A stretch of DNA of 64,000 nt from Andrena cerasifolii (taxonomy: Eukaryota; Arthropoda; Insecta; Hymenoptera; Andrenidae): NCBI RefSeq assembly GCF_050908995.1, contig NC_135120.1, forward strand, positions 7,577,433 through 7,641,432, in the 5' to 3' direction. Numbering within the stretch: position 1 is the stretch's first letter; each line of letters begins with the position of its first letter. Under the pieces are notes generated by a model that was given only the letters and a program-made list of their open reading frames with translations, did no database searches and was not told the DNA's origin. The position numbers were made by a program, and so were the translations under genes. This document shows positions 34,763 through 46,364 of the stretch, in pieces.

Positions 34763-35456
34763 TATCCTCAGAATTCACGCAGTCCAAGTGACCTTAAACT
34801 GTATCTTTTTCGTATAATGCGAAGGTGGACGTTGCAACGTGTTCGCTAACACACGGTCTAATACTCCTGAAAGTTCGCGCGCGTGTTATAAGGGTCGCAA
34901 GTTCCCCGGCGCTGTATTGCCCTCGAAGGGGGTGGGAGCGTTGCCGAATCCTTTAGGACGCGTTTCCCTCGCGAAGGGGTTGCCGGTGGTGGACGGCCAG
35001 GCGCCCCGATTCCGGCGTGTCATAACAGGGGAATGAGCTGCGCTCGGCTGGCTGGCTCATGGCTACGCGTCCGAATTATTTATACCACTTGATTACACGC
35101 GTTGCGCTGAGCCGCGGAGAGGCGATCGTAGCGACGGAAACGGCCGAAAGCGGGCTTCGAGGCTGAGGCAGCACGACGGAGCACCCGCGTACGCATCGCC
35201 TCTCTGTCCCCGGCATCCATGCGAGGAATCCGGCATACTTTGGTCGCCTCCGCGATATCGAGCGAACGATAACGGGGACGAGGAACTAGAGAGAACGAAA
35301 GAAAGGCTGGGAGAAAAGAGACTGCCTTGTATTATAGTTATCCACGTATCGTTTCGCCATTGTGTTTTTGGGTCTGAGTTCGGTAAGGATATATCGGGTA
35401 AATTGGACATCTAGAAGTCGCGAATCTGTTGAATTCTTGTTTGAAGGAAGCTGTAG
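34763..35456. other. Unique DNA, no supported gene
   Basis: Mixed sequence, CpG-richer from about 34850. Frames at 34839-35036 and 35093-35410 have no recognisable domain. Confidence 0.3.
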
Positions 35457-35458
35457 TA

Positions 35459-36930
35459 GGGGAGACCGGGGCTAAAAGTTCCGATTTCGATCAAACATAC
35501 AAAAATGACTGGGGAATAATGTAGTTATTCTCTTCACTGTTGACTAATTTCTTGTTAAATTTAGTATATTTTCTGATTTTAAGCTTGTATTTAATGTATT
35601 GTAATAGGTCTTTCATAGAAAGTAATTTATTTGTGGCTGATCGAAGCGGAACTTCTTACCCCTATATGGGGCAAGTTGTTATCGCATTGGGGTAAGTTGT
35701 TACTACGATATAAGAGTTGCCTTTTAATGAAATATTTCATTTTCTAATGAAATTAAACAGAATTTTATTAATAATGTTTATTTATGAAGGATCGGAGCAA
35801 CAGAAATGTATTATCTTTAAAAGAAAACCAAAACGATATAGTAACCATAAACATTGTCTTTGATATAAAAACTATAATCTACTAATCAGTCTTACATTCA
35901 ACTGTATGTAGGTACCTACTTATTGAGATTTGTACCTGTAGCCTACTGTGGACTCTCGTCCACATTGTAGTATTTTAATAAATCTCGATAGAATCATGTG
36001 GCAGATATTGAATTCTCCACCGACAGTTTTTATTTATCTTTACGCATAACTTCGATCGAAGTCGTGTCCCTTTCCGCCTTTCATTCACATGTTCGCATCT
36101 TAAGGGGGAACACCACTGCGACGGCCGGAAAAGTAAGCCATTTTTTAAGATTTTTTTTCACGAATAATTTACAGTTTTCATAGAAAAAATTTATTACCTA
36201 CCTTTAGTACACTGTCTTAAGAGACTATACAAAAAAAAATAAATAGATAAAAAAAAATGAAATTTGATTTCGGACCTGCTGTTCCATAGTTACACCTTCG
36301 ACCAGCTCGCGTGGGGAGGCGTAGAAGATTAATTAATATATTATAATTTATGGATGTTTTTCTATTTATTTTTTTATATAGTCTCTTAAGACAACGCACT
36401 AAAAGTAGGTAATATAAATTGTCTATGAAAACTGTAAATTATTCCTGAAAAAAATTCTTAAAAATAGCTTACTTTTCCGGCCGTCACAGTGGTGTTTCCC
36501 CTTAAAGCACAGCAGAAACAATTTATACATTTGTGTTACGTGCCCTAAGTCACGGTAACTAGCCCCTACCGACACATGTAGCAATTTGAAAGACTGCTTA
36601 TACATATATTCAAACGACAAACACAATTACACCATGTTCTCAAATGTCATTTGATCCATAAGAACGAATCAATCTATAATATCGACGTTAAATAATTGAA
36701 ATAGACCAAAAAATAATGATAGCCAATTTTTTGCTTATCTGGTACGCGACTAATAGGTCCTTGCTTACCACCACAGAATTCTCTGTCGCGGACGCTATTA
36801 AAATGGGCGAGAGAGTGGCGTGATCAACTCGCACGGAATAAATAATTTAAAGCACAACGCTCTTTTTTTATTTTGAAGATAGAGTCGTCGGAACAACTTA
36901 CCCCCGGAACTTTTAGCCCCGGTCTCCCCC
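35459..36930. mobile_element. TA-flanked element D, copy 3
   Basis: The ends GGGGAGACCGGGGCTAAAAG and AGCCCCGGTCTCCCCC are inverted. TA lies at 35457-35458 and 36931-36932. The words GGGGCAAGTTGTTA and GGGGTAAGTTGTTA recur at about 35669 and 35689, with an inverse form near 36890. The TTAA-flanked element E copy 1 is nested at 36104-36501. Confidence 0.85.
36104..36501. mobile_element. TTAA-flanked MITE E, copy 1
   Basis: 398 bp between TTAA at 36100-36103 and 36502-36505. The ends GGGGGAACACCACTG / CAGTGGTGTTTCCCC are inverted and pairing continues through CCGGAAAAGTAAGCC and ACTGTAAATTATTC. The centre contains GGACCTGCTGTTCCATAG. TTAA duplication points to piggyBac-type movement, although the G-rich start is unlike classic piggyBac CCCT. 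Confidence 0.85.
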
Positions 36931-36932
36931 TA

Positions 36933-37786
36933 TCTATCTTCGTAGCATACACATCGTAAAGTTAGCCGAAGCGCTACGAAGGTACAGATACTTTTATACG
37001 CTGGCCAGAGCTGAAGAGTTCCGTGTGTTTTCTGACACGTCGCGACATAATTAGCAGCCACTCGAAGACTATTAATTCCCCTCTGACTCCCGTAACTCTC
37101 GAATCGAAGCACCGAAATACGCCCGACGACCTTGCCGCGTTATTAGGCTACGCTTTAAACGAGATTTCAGCGTCTTGCTGGTCTGTCGATAGCACCCGTG
37201 TCTGTCGAGATATATTTAGCTTCGTAGCAGGGTATCGCCGATGCAGAGGGAGCGATCCGTCTCGAAACGAGATAGACGAGCGGATAGTAGATAGTAGTGC
37301 GTAACAGGAACCGATTTCACGAGCAGCGCGCACTTCTCGCTTGCTACAAGTTTCAAAATTGAATACCCACTCAAGTGGTTGTTTCTTAAATTCTTGAACC
37401 CCCGGAGTATTCTCATCTGTAAATTCCCAAAAGCTCGGCGCGAGGACAATCGTCCAGAAGGCGCTCGCGACTATTTCCAACCACTTGCACCCAGTTGCGT
37501 GCACTCGCATCGCCGCGAATCATTCCCAACGGCTCAGCGATGCTCGAGCGTACGCAGGCCCGACACTCAGACGCGTTGCGGCTCACGTTGGCGTCACTGG
37601 CGATCCTCCTCGTCGCTCCGTTTTTCCCCTGTGCTCTCTTTACCGCGACGGTCGACGCTGTTACTGTCCGGCCTGCTGTTTGCGCGCGTCGCTCCTCGCG
37701 GCCGCGCTTTACCACCGCGATTTCTCAGCTAATTTCCACTCTGACGAAAAGTCGTTCCGGCCGTGAATTCCCTCCCCTGTCGCGGC
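36933..37786. other. CpG-rich unique DNA
   Basis: No element ends and no recognisable coding domain. Overlapping frames on both strands at 37148-37863 are explained by composition. Confidence 0.3.
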
Positions 37787-37790
37787 TTAA

Positions 37791-38488
37791 GGGCGAACAC
37801 CACCGCCGGAAAAGTAAGCCATTTTTAAGATTTTTTTTTAGGAATAATTTGCAGCTTTCATAGATAAATTGTATTACCTACATTTAGTACGCTGTCTTAA
37901 GAGACTATAGAAAAAAAATAAATAGAAAAACATTCATAAGTTTTAATATATTAATTAATCTTCCAGACCCCCACACGCGAGTTGGTCGAAGGTGTAACTA
38001 TGGAACAGCAGGTCCGAAATCAAATTTCATTTTTTTGTTTTAAACTATGTGAGTGTAGTTTCCGTTGTACGTACGGATTCTTTGATTGAAGACAAATGTT
38101 TTGAAATACGCTCGAAAAACTGTCCATCTTATTCGAGGATTTTTGAAACTTTTCTTGCAAAGCGCATTATTTTTACAAAAATAATTTGTTTAAGAAATCG
38201 GTACGTACAACGGAAACTATACTCATATAGTTTATAAAAAAAAATTAAATTATATTTCGGACCTGCTGTTGCATAGTTACACTTTCGACCAGCTCGCTTG
38301 GGGGGGTCTAGAAGATTAATTAATATATTAAAATTTATGGATGTTTTCCTATTCATTTTTTTATATAGTCTCTTAAGACAGTGTACTAAAAGTAGGTAAT
38401 AAAATTTTTCTACGAAAACTGTATATTAATCCCGAAAAAAATTCATAAAAATGGCTTACTTCTCCGGCCGTCACAGTGGTGTTCCTCC
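37791..38488. mobile_element. TTAA-flanked MITE E, copy 2
   Basis: TTAA at 37787-37790 and 38489-38492, with ends GGGCGAACACC / GGTGTTCCTCC and the same body as copy 1. It is split in its centre by a 194-bp foldback (38041-38234), beside which the GGACCTGCTGTT block is duplicated in inverted form. Confidence 0.85.
38041..38234. mobile_element. 194-bp foldback inside E copy 2
   Basis: The arms TAAACTATGTGAGTGTAG and TTTCCGTTGTACGTAC pair with GTACGTACAACGGAAAC and TATACTCATATAGTTTA, 34 bp each with two mismatches. Non-coding. Confidence 0.8.
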
Positions 38489-38492
38489 TTAA

Positions 38493-39544
38493 GCTCAGAA
38501 ATATCGCGGCAGGAATTTCCTGCCAGCCTCGTCCGCGCCCCCGTCTCTTCCACCCCCGCGGGGCTTATCGCTCGGGATAGATATCCGTGCGAAAATTCCG
38601 GCAGGAAAAAAAGGGCTCTGAAGAATCTCCTTACGCACCTTCGTGAGTCCCTTCAGCCCCGTGTTCCCTTACCAGGCACATTAGACAGCGGCGTGGCTCT
38701 CTCGATCAGAGACACCTCGGATTCAATCAGACGGATCCACGCGGAGGCGCGTAGGTGTCTCGAGAGCGCGGAGAGAGCCGGCTCTGTCTCTCCCTTCGCT
38801 TCTTTCCTCGGCTGTTCCTTCGAAGGGGGTGGTCGAGGCAATGGCCGAGGGGGTGGCGGAGAGATAGGGGAAGGCGAAGGCAGTGTCTGACAGAGGGGCC
38901 GAAGGTGGCCGAGAAACGTTCGCACGGAGGCTTTGCTCGCTTGCTTTTCCTCCTCGCGAGGACTTCAGCGTGGAGAGGAGGGCGGCGGGGGTCGACGAGC
39001 TTGCGGAGGGTGGAGGACGCGTAAAACCTCCGGCCGCAGATCGATAGGAAGGTCGGAGGTGTGTCGTGTCTGTTAGACTTTGGCCCGAACTCCCGATTAC
39101 GTAGCCAAGCCTTTGCCGCTGTGCCCTCCCCTGCGCCCGCGACTCCTTGGTAGATTTACCGGCGTCAGTAGCTGGCTTGAAAAGTTCAGGTTCGACTTCG
39201 CCGAGCGCGGGTCGCCTATCCGCCACGGGACTTCTGAGGTTGGAGGTGCTGGTAGATTCGAAGCGGGTAGGTGGATGTCACTGCGCCCACTGGCCAGTGG
39301 ATTGCTGTGGAAATACGCTGCAGAAGAGATTCTTCGTCTTCTCAGCTCTGGACTCTTACTCGAACGAGGGTCCTCGCAAAAGCACGATGGAATTCGGTAA
39401 CTCAGAGGATCGTTATGAGTCTGCGTTCGTCGTTGATTCCTCCGGATAAAAGTGGTGAAAACAGTGCTCTATCTGTCACTGATAGAGTTCTCTGGGAATT
39501 CATTGATTCCCGCCGCCGTGGTGTGTTGCAAATTTGTCAAATGT
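38493..39544. other. CpG-rich unique DNA
   Basis: Purine-rich on the plus strand around 38820-39010. Frames on both strands overlap without recognisable domains. No gene is claimed. Confidence 0.3.
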
Positions 39545-39548
39545 TTAA

Positions 39549-40197
39549 GGGGTCATTCTGGTAATCACGCCGCAAAATTCGGCAGCATTCAGATTTTTTT
39601 TTGTCTGTGAATACAATGAATAACAGTGTCAGACTTTTTTTCATTTATTAAGCTACTTGTAATGTATACGGATGAATTTTTTAAGTACGCTTTTAATTGT
39701 GTTTTTTCAATGTTATCTGGAGTTCAAAATCGCGCCTTTGAAAAGAAATACCTCCCTGGCGGGAGTGATTTAAGCTCACAGACTCATCTGAAACAAAAAA
39801 ACCAAGCTGATTCTTAAGCATTGTGAGTACCGCTATCGTGGGTGCCAGAATTAGCCACGTAAGTCATAATTTAACAAAATTCCGCGCATTCAAACTTCGA
39901 GTTTCGAAATTTTCCATTCTTACTTGAAGTTTGAATGCGCGCAATTTTGTTAAATTTTTTTCTTTCAGATGAGTCTGTGAGCTGAAATAATTTCCACCGT
40001 ATTTTCAAAGGCGCGATTTTGAGCTCCAGATAACATTGCAAAAACGCAGTTAAAAGTTTGTTTAAAAAATTCTTCCGTATACATTACAAGTAGCTTAATA
40101 AATGAGAGAAAGTTTGACATTGTTATTAATTGTATCCACTGAGAAAAAAAAGCCTGAACGCTGCCGAATTTTGCGGCGTGGTTACCAGAATGACCCC
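39549..40197. mobile_element. TTAA-flanked full foldback
   Basis: 649 bp between TTAA at 39545-39548 and 40198-40201. The ends GGGGTCATTCTGG / CCAGAATGACCCC lead into arms that pair along nearly the whole length (GCCGCAAAATTCGGCAGC, TTATTAAGCTACTTGTAATG, CGCGCATTCAAACTTC), centred near 39910. It is a large hairpin with no coding capacity. Confidence 0.9.
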
Positions 40198-40201
40198 TTA
40201 A

Positions 40202-40662
40202 TCTCCCAGAAAGAACAGAGCCTCTGTAAGTAGAGCACTGCCAAAAACCCGCACAATTGGCGGTGATTTTTACTTAACCGTGCTTTATCAGCCGTAGAGA
40301 GCGCCTAAAGTGATTTTATTGGAACGACTTTATCTCTGGCAGGGGTGACGAAGAAGTCAAGCGGGTTTATCGGTGACAAAACGTGTAGTGAGAATTCTGC
40401 CGCTAATATCGCGCGAACCGGCTCTCCTCTCAGCGTCTCGACGACGAGCGTCTCGAATGTTTTCATCGCTGACGAGCGATCCTCGCGTGTTTATCTGTCC
40501 TCGCGGCGAGGCGTCGCGATTATTCGCTGACACGTTCAATGTCGCCTAGAAATTCTAAATTTCGGAACGGGGCCGTCAGAAACATTCGTAAAATTCGAGT
40601 GCAGGCTCGCCTGCATTACGTCATCGTTCCACCTTCAATTTAGCGTGGAATCGAAACACATT
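40202..40662. other. Unique DNA, no supported gene
   Basis: Short CpG-moderate stretch with no recognised feature. Confidence 0.3.
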
Positions 40663-40663
40663 A

Positions 40664-41237
40664 GGGAAAAGGTGGGATAGTTGATCACAGTTTTGCTTTT
40701 TTATTAAGATAATGATAATGCTTTGCTTTGTTTGTATTTAATTATTTCAGTTGTGATTCTTGGAGTATTCTCAATATACGTGTACAAATTTCAGAGCTGA
40801 AAACTAATTTTAATGACTGAACTTCAACATTTTTTGGCAGTGATTTTATGCACAAGTGCCTCCCACTGACGGGGAGACTTGATCAGTGAACTATAAGAGT
40901 AAATAACACATTAAATTTCTAAAAAATAATTATTCTCTTCGTCAATAACGTGAAATAAAGGGAATGTCATAAAAAGAAAGTAAACTATAACGAAGTTGAA
41001 AGAATTATTGAACAAATAAAACCGAAGAATTGAACTCTGTGACATAAAACTACATAAATGCATTCTTAAAAGACATTTCACTTAAATATCATCTGATTAA
41101 GATGATGATGACGAAGCAAAGATTTTCCTCCTCACTTTATTTGCCGTATTTTTCTGTTTCTTTAGCCGTCTATGGTTCTTTTTGGGGCATTTTCAGCTGC
41201 TCAAGTATCCCACCTCGCACACTGATCAAGTATCCCT
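40664..41237. mobile_element. TA-type element I with TTGATCA word
   Basis: The left end after TA (40662-40663) reads GGGAAAAGGTGGGATAG, then TTGATCA. The inverse CAAGTATCCCACCTCG lies at about 41202, and GATCAAGTATCCCTCA at about 41224 probably closes the element. A further GGGGAGACTTGATCAGTG lies at about 40880. The right boundary is approximate. Non-coding. Confidence 0.6.
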
Positions 41238-41359
41238 CAATGCACTCGATTTGAAAAAAAAAATGAGAAATTAAACTTACCTTAAATATTTCGATCAATC
41301 CATAAATAGCATCAATAGACCAGAACTTGCTGTTTTTACTTAATATATTTCAAATCGTT

Positions 41360-41450
41360 GAAACCAGAGCCGTTTCTCGCGGGGGTGCAGAAGGTGCCCC
41401 CCGCACCTGGGCGACCAAACCTAGGGGAGGCCGCAGGCCGTTTATTTTAT
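41360..41450 (-). mobile_element. Possible hAT-type end
   Basis: CAGAGCCGTTTCTCGC, then GGTGCCCCCCGCACCTGGGCG and GGGGAGGCCGCAGGCC, resembles the start of degenerate insect hAT copies. The other end was not found. Confidence 0.25.
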
Positions 41451-41577
41451 GTAAAATTTTGATTAGTAAGAATAATAATCGAAACTCTTTTGCATGATAA
41501 CTGTTTAACATTATGTATGTATAGATATAAAAGTAAACACTGCACATTAAATTCTTAATTAAAGAATTATGAATTAA

Positions 41578-42305
41578 GGGGACCTTCCGATCTAAAAGTC
41601 GATTTTTTTTTATTTCATTTTTCGAATATTCAACCTTTTAGGAATACGTGTTTAAAAGGATTTGTTGAAATTAATAAATTCCCGAAGTGTTAGGCATTTG
41701 AGTAGTGGCAAATGTATGGGCAACAACCGGCCACTCGGCGCCCACGTAAAACTTTAAACGCGTTTTTCTCGAAACAGTGTTCTCAAAACGGTGGGACCTG
41801 TATTTCCAAAAGTTATTGTCCGATTCGACTGAAACTTTTTTACTTTGAAGAATATATTTCTGGCTAGGGGATATACCAGAAAAAATACAAAAAATTGAAG
41901 TTTTATAATTTTCAAAGGCGTTGAAAGTGTGAAAAAGATAGGGAAAAAGTGATTTCAAACTTCAAGTATCGTTATTTTCTAACAAAATGTTATTTTTGTA
42001 ATTTGTTCTGGTTTCCCCCGTAGCCAGAAGTATATTCTTCAAAATAAAAGAAGTTTCAGTCGAATCGGATAATAACTTTTGGGGATACAGATCCCACCGA
42101 TTTGGATGAATTTTTTGACGCCTTGACTTTAACGACTCCCCAGTGCCGGCTGCAATGATTAATTATAAAACAAAAAACATATTTCTATAATTTAAGGCAT
42201 CCTTAATACAATGCAACAAGTCCCATTAAATTATATATAATAGTTTTCCTTTAATTAATTCCTAAGAACCACCTATTTTTTTGTGCTCTAGACCGGAAGG
42301 TCCCC
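41578..42305. mobile_element. TTAA-flanked foldback
   Basis: 728 bp between TTAA at 41574-41577 and 42306-42309, with ends GGGGACCTTCCG / CGGAAGGTCCCC. Inner arms pair (GTGGGACCTGTATTTCC and TTATTGTCCGATTCGACTG at about 41790-41830 with 42055-42105). No coding capacity. Confidence 0.9.
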
Positions 42306-42309
42306 TTAA

Positions 42310-44066
42310 TAAGGGTTGCAAAATTGTTTTTGCACATTTACTCGAAAAGGAGGAAGAACAAGCAGACCGAAATATTCACTTTTTGGCTGCAAATCGGATC
42401 AAAGCTTCTAACATCAATACTCTATGCTCCCGAAAGAAAGCTGCACCGTGAAGTGTTGCGATAATGCAAACATTACCACGATAACGTGACAGCAGGCACG
42501 AATTACCAATATACTAATTAAAAAGCTGATGTGATCATGTACCCCCGCTGATCAACAGTCCCACCCCTCCCCTACACTAGCCCACTGAATGAACGTTTTA
42601 TCACGTATGAATTTACACTGCTCCCGCTGCTTCAGACGATCTCTCGCACGGTGGATAACGTTCGGACGATTTTTTATCACGTTCCATCGACACAGCCCGC
42701 GTGTGCAGTGCGAGTTGTAAAAAGCACGTGGCGCGGAGCGCTTTCCACGGCGCGCCGCGAATGCAGGCATTATCGATCAAGTATTATCGGAAGCCGTAGC
42801 TGTGCATAGAACGCGAGCAGACCTGTCAGATATATCGCGGCTTGTATCTTTAATTAGCAGCGTCGCGCGGTTAATAAAATGTTAGCTTGTATCGCGTGGA
42901 TACACTGTTCGAGATATTGTTCGTAATCACTGATTAACCGGCTCGAACCAGGGCGCTAAAAAAATAGCGCTGTACAAATCTGAACACTACTTGACTGATT
43001 TATCTATTTATTTCTCATGCTAATTCCTTATTCCTAATTTGCTAATTTTCCATTAGTAATACCTGAACCTTTAGAGGACCGTGATTTGTTCATTTAAATT
43101 GTAAATTTTATTTACCTAAAATTTATGCATATACACCACCAAAATGGCCGGCAAAGTATCCAAATTCTTAGGTGGCCACTATAGTGGCTCTCTAAAGTCT
43201 AACACCTAACAATCAAAACGAATACGTTTCTTATAAAAGAACATGTAGCTCGAAAGTGATTCGCAAGAGCAGCAGCGCAACCGGGCTTGCTTTCTCGCGA
43301 GAGAAACGGTCGCGTAAATAATTTTTCGAAATCGATGAACGCGCGGTGAGTTCATTGGACAACGGGTACACCGGCGTCCGGTTGCACGGCGGGCGGGTAA
43401 CGATTAACCGTGAATCATGGCTAATTAATCACATAATTTATCAAGCGTGTAGGATCGATCCCCGAATCTGGCCCGGAATTATTCCCCGGGCGTTTCGCCT
43501 GTGCCCTGTGGGATCCCCTGCGAAAATAGGAGAGCCACCGACGGGGGAAGCGTTCCCAGCAGTGCGGTGGATCGATCGCTCGGAGCCAGTGGAAGATCGC
43601 GGGGCCCTCGGTTTTATCCTTTTCCTCTCGATCCTTGCCGCCGGTGAACGGCGCCGCAGCTCGCATTACATTGGCGCGTACACCGCGAACGGTAACGGAA
43701 GATTTGTAACGAGCCGTATCGGGAACGACGCCATAACGGAACGGCCGTAAATCATCCGGGGCGTACTCTTTTGCAATTAAATCGCGCGCGCGGCCGGTCA
43801 TTTTGAAGGGAAACATATCAGGCCGCGAGGGCCGCTGTAAATCACGAACAGTTAATAAAGCCCTGGGTGTGGGGGCCAGCCCTCGTGGCCCGCTGTCGTG
43901 CCTTCCTCCTTCGTGAGCCATCCTGACAGCTAAGAAATTCGCAGGGACCGGCGAGAACTGCATTACCGCTGATCGAGGTCGTCCGCGTCCAGGCGCTTTC
44001 AATTAAAACTGTGGGAACAGCGACTCTGCGGGGGGTAGCTTTTCGCGTGGAAATAGATTATTGGCT
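42310..44066. other. Unique DNA, AT-rich then CpG-rich
   Basis: CpG-rich around 42640-42780 and 43260-44060. The frames at 43346-43750 (plus) and 43421-44002 (minus) overlap on opposite strands, and neither shows a known domain. I treat both as chance frames. Confidence 0.35.
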
Positions 44067-44135
44067 TGCTAGCGCGCAGATTGCGCAGGTGAAAATGTTG
44101 CGGGGTTCCTTGACACTTCGCGTACACCTGTAGTA

Positions 44136-45074
44136 GGGTGGTCCTTATTTTTCAACTTTAAAATTTGTACTGTCTGACTCTCTTAAAATCTTCTATTTGA
44201 CTAAAAAAATATCTTCGTGTTTTTTATTTGTATATTTTAATATATAAAGGTCGCTCAAGGATTTTATATATTTGGCATGTGCCACAAGTTTGGCAACTGC
44301 GACTTTCCATAATTGTCACTTGGCAATTTTAACCCTTAACTGGTATACTGGTTTTGGCAAACGTGACTGGTATACTGGGGTCGTGGCAGACCCCAAATAA
44401 AAAAGGACACAGAAATTTGTAAAGTCGACACTAGAGCAACCACTATGAATATTTTCATCTTAGGTAATGTATAAAATAATAAAAGCGTAGGAAGTTAAAC
44501 TATTATTATAAAATTAATTAGGAATTCAGTTTACCAACTTAGACAACTGAAAATTGTACATCGAACTTTGGGTGCTTGGGGTCACGAGCGACCCCAGGAT
44601 ACCAGTTAAGGGTTAATGAAACGGGGCCCACGTTTATATATCAGAATCCGAAACCATGCTTTTATCTATGCGTTTAACAACCCGAATATGTAGAATGTAC
44701 GTCAAAGTTTGCATCCGCATCTGATTCGAGAGCTGCTGATGAGAGAAATTTAAATGTGCATATAAAGCCTTATGCCACAACACAATACAGTGCATAGTTG
44801 TTATAAACCCGTTTCGTCTATGCGATGTGTGCCCGAATTTTAATGTTATACTTTCACTTAAAAGTTAATAAAACTATTTTGTCCTCGTTGCAAAAATTTC
44901 TATCAATTTATACCAAAATAGTAATATTTCAATGCCATTGAGCGATCTTTAATCCTTAATATATTTTAACACAAACTTTAGACGAAATTCTTTTAAACTA
45001 TTTGGAAACTTCTGAGAGGGTCAGAAGAAAATTTTAAAAACTTGGATTTTTTACCATACATATAAGAACCACCC
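44136..45074. mobile_element. TA-flanked element K
   Basis: The ends GGGTGGTCCTTAT / ATAAGAACCACCC are flanked by TA (44134-44135 and 45075-45076). Inner words TCTGACTCTC and GAGGGTCAGA, and AAAATTTGT with its inverse, extend the pairing. It carries a TTAA-flanked MITE at 44333-44612. Non-coding. Confidence 0.8.
44333..44612. mobile_element. TTAA-flanked CCCTT MITE with palindromes
   Basis: 280 bp between TTAA at 44329-44332 and 44613-44616. The ends CCCTTAACTGGTATACTGG / CCAGGATACCAGTTAAGGG enclose GGGGTCGTGGCAGACCCC on the left and GGGGTCACGAGCGACCCC on the right, both short hairpins. Nested in K. Confidence 0.85.
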
Positions 45075-45164
45075 TAACCTGTAGGTACGAATACGTGTCG
45101 GTAGGAATAGCGTTAAGGAGCTCACAACATTTTCACCTGTGCAATCTGCGCGCTAACAAGACCG

Positions 45165-45990
45165 GTCTTTAGCACAATTTATATTTTTTTAATATAGAAT
45201 GAAGATAATAGCCAATTTGACAGTATACAAATATAGTTTCTTTTATTCAGAAGTGTATCATGTATATGCGTATATTTGAGGAAAAGTCGTGAAGTTTAAT
45301 GGCGATTCAATTACTTCTTTCAATTACGAAATTCTGAACGAGATTTTAACCCTTTTAGTGCCGGAGGCCGATATATCGGCCCGCGCCTTATAGCGTTTTA
45401 CTATTCGCATTGCGGGAGAACTCAATCTCAAAATAAATTTATAATACGTTGTAAATGGTCTAATTTCATTACGAGAGAATTAAAAAAATAGTTTTTCGTT
45501 TTAACTCTTTGTGGACGACGGCTAATAATCCGTCCGGCGCTTACCATGTATCTTCGAGTTATTTTTTATGTATGTTATATAATATTATTTATCTTGTTAC
45601 AAAATATATCGGAAATGCAAAGTATATACTTTGTAATAAATGGTCTATATAAAATTATGATGAAAAGATGACTTTTTGTATGTGCAAATACGTTTTGTAA
45701 GAGAGAACTGGACCTTTACTTTCTTTATAATCTTTTATACCTTTGTTATTTATATAATTTTCAAGGAATATAGAAAAACTAGTGTCATTGTTTTGTTCTC
45801 TACTTCGTCCTTAATATACTGCTTTCTGAATCATGTAAATATTGTTTCTCGTTTGGTGTTTATGAGCATTTTCCCAAACCCTAGTAAAACCGTGAAATTC
45901 GGCCAGTTATTCTCGCATAGGCACCTCTTTTTCGCCTGGCACTGAAAGGGTTAAAAACGGTCAGTTGACACGGTCGTGGTAGGAATAGTG
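45165..45990. mobile_element. Element T, copy 2
   Basis: 45165-45320 matches 19552-19690 (AGCCAATTTGACAGTAT, TATTTGAGGAAAAGTCGTG), and 45955-45990 matches the right end of copy 1 (CACGGTCGTGGTAGGAATAG). The left tip is missing or rearranged next to S. It is interrupted by the TTAA MITE at 45360-45950. Confidence 0.6.
45360..45950. mobile_element. TTAA-flanked CCCTTT MITE
   Basis: 591 bp between TTAA at 45356-45359 and 45951-45954. The ends CCCTTTTAGTGCC / GGCACTGAAAGGG are inverted. Inside the left end is the palindrome GGCCGATATATCGGCC. A second TTAA start (TTAACTCTTTGTGGACGACGG at about 45500) with its own hairpin GACGGCTAATAATCCGTC lies within. Non-coding. Confidence 0.85.
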
Positions 45991-46117
45991 TTGAGGAGCA
46001 ACTTTGTTTACCAAATAGCGATCGATCCACGTCCGTGCATTAAATTACACGATAATCCAAGGTGCGCGTAATTTCTTGCAGGGAGGGTGGGCATTAGGGC
46101 GGAACGATACTATGTAG

Positions 46118-46354
46118 GCGAAAATTTAAATTTGAATTTTCAGTTTGCCTGGGTGCGGGACCGTTGTTTTTTGATTAACCAAACACGACTGTAAACAAAT
46201 TTCGGAAAAATATAATCGTATAATCATTTTTAGGAGAAAAAGGAACCTGCAGACAGGAATATTTTTTCAAATTTTTTTTACAGTTGTGTTTGGTTAATCG
46301 AAAGACAACTATCTCGCACCCAGACCAACTGAAAATTCAAATTTAAATTTTCGC
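46118..46354. mobile_element. Foldback U, copy 1
   Basis: 237 bp. The arms GCGAAAATTTAAATTTG, GAATTTTCAGTTTGCCTGGG and GATTAACCAAACAC pair with their inverses ending TTAAATTTTCGC. No target duplication could be fixed. Confidence 0.8.
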
Positions 46355-46364
46355 TTATATAGTA

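Larger units (their letters stand above)
44070..45156. mobile_element. Short palindromic element S split by an insertion
   Basis: TAGCGCGCAGATTGCGCAGG and TGAAAATGTTG at 44070-44100 pair with CAACATTTTCACCTGTGC and AATCTGCGCGCTAA at about 45126-45157. Removing the TA element at 44136-45074 leaves a palindrome of about 150 bp. The insertion lies at its centre. Confidence 0.7.

Noticed and set aside
43346..44002. Opposing frames of 134 and 193 codons
   Set aside because: Both are open over the same CpG-rich DNA and neither resembles a known protein.
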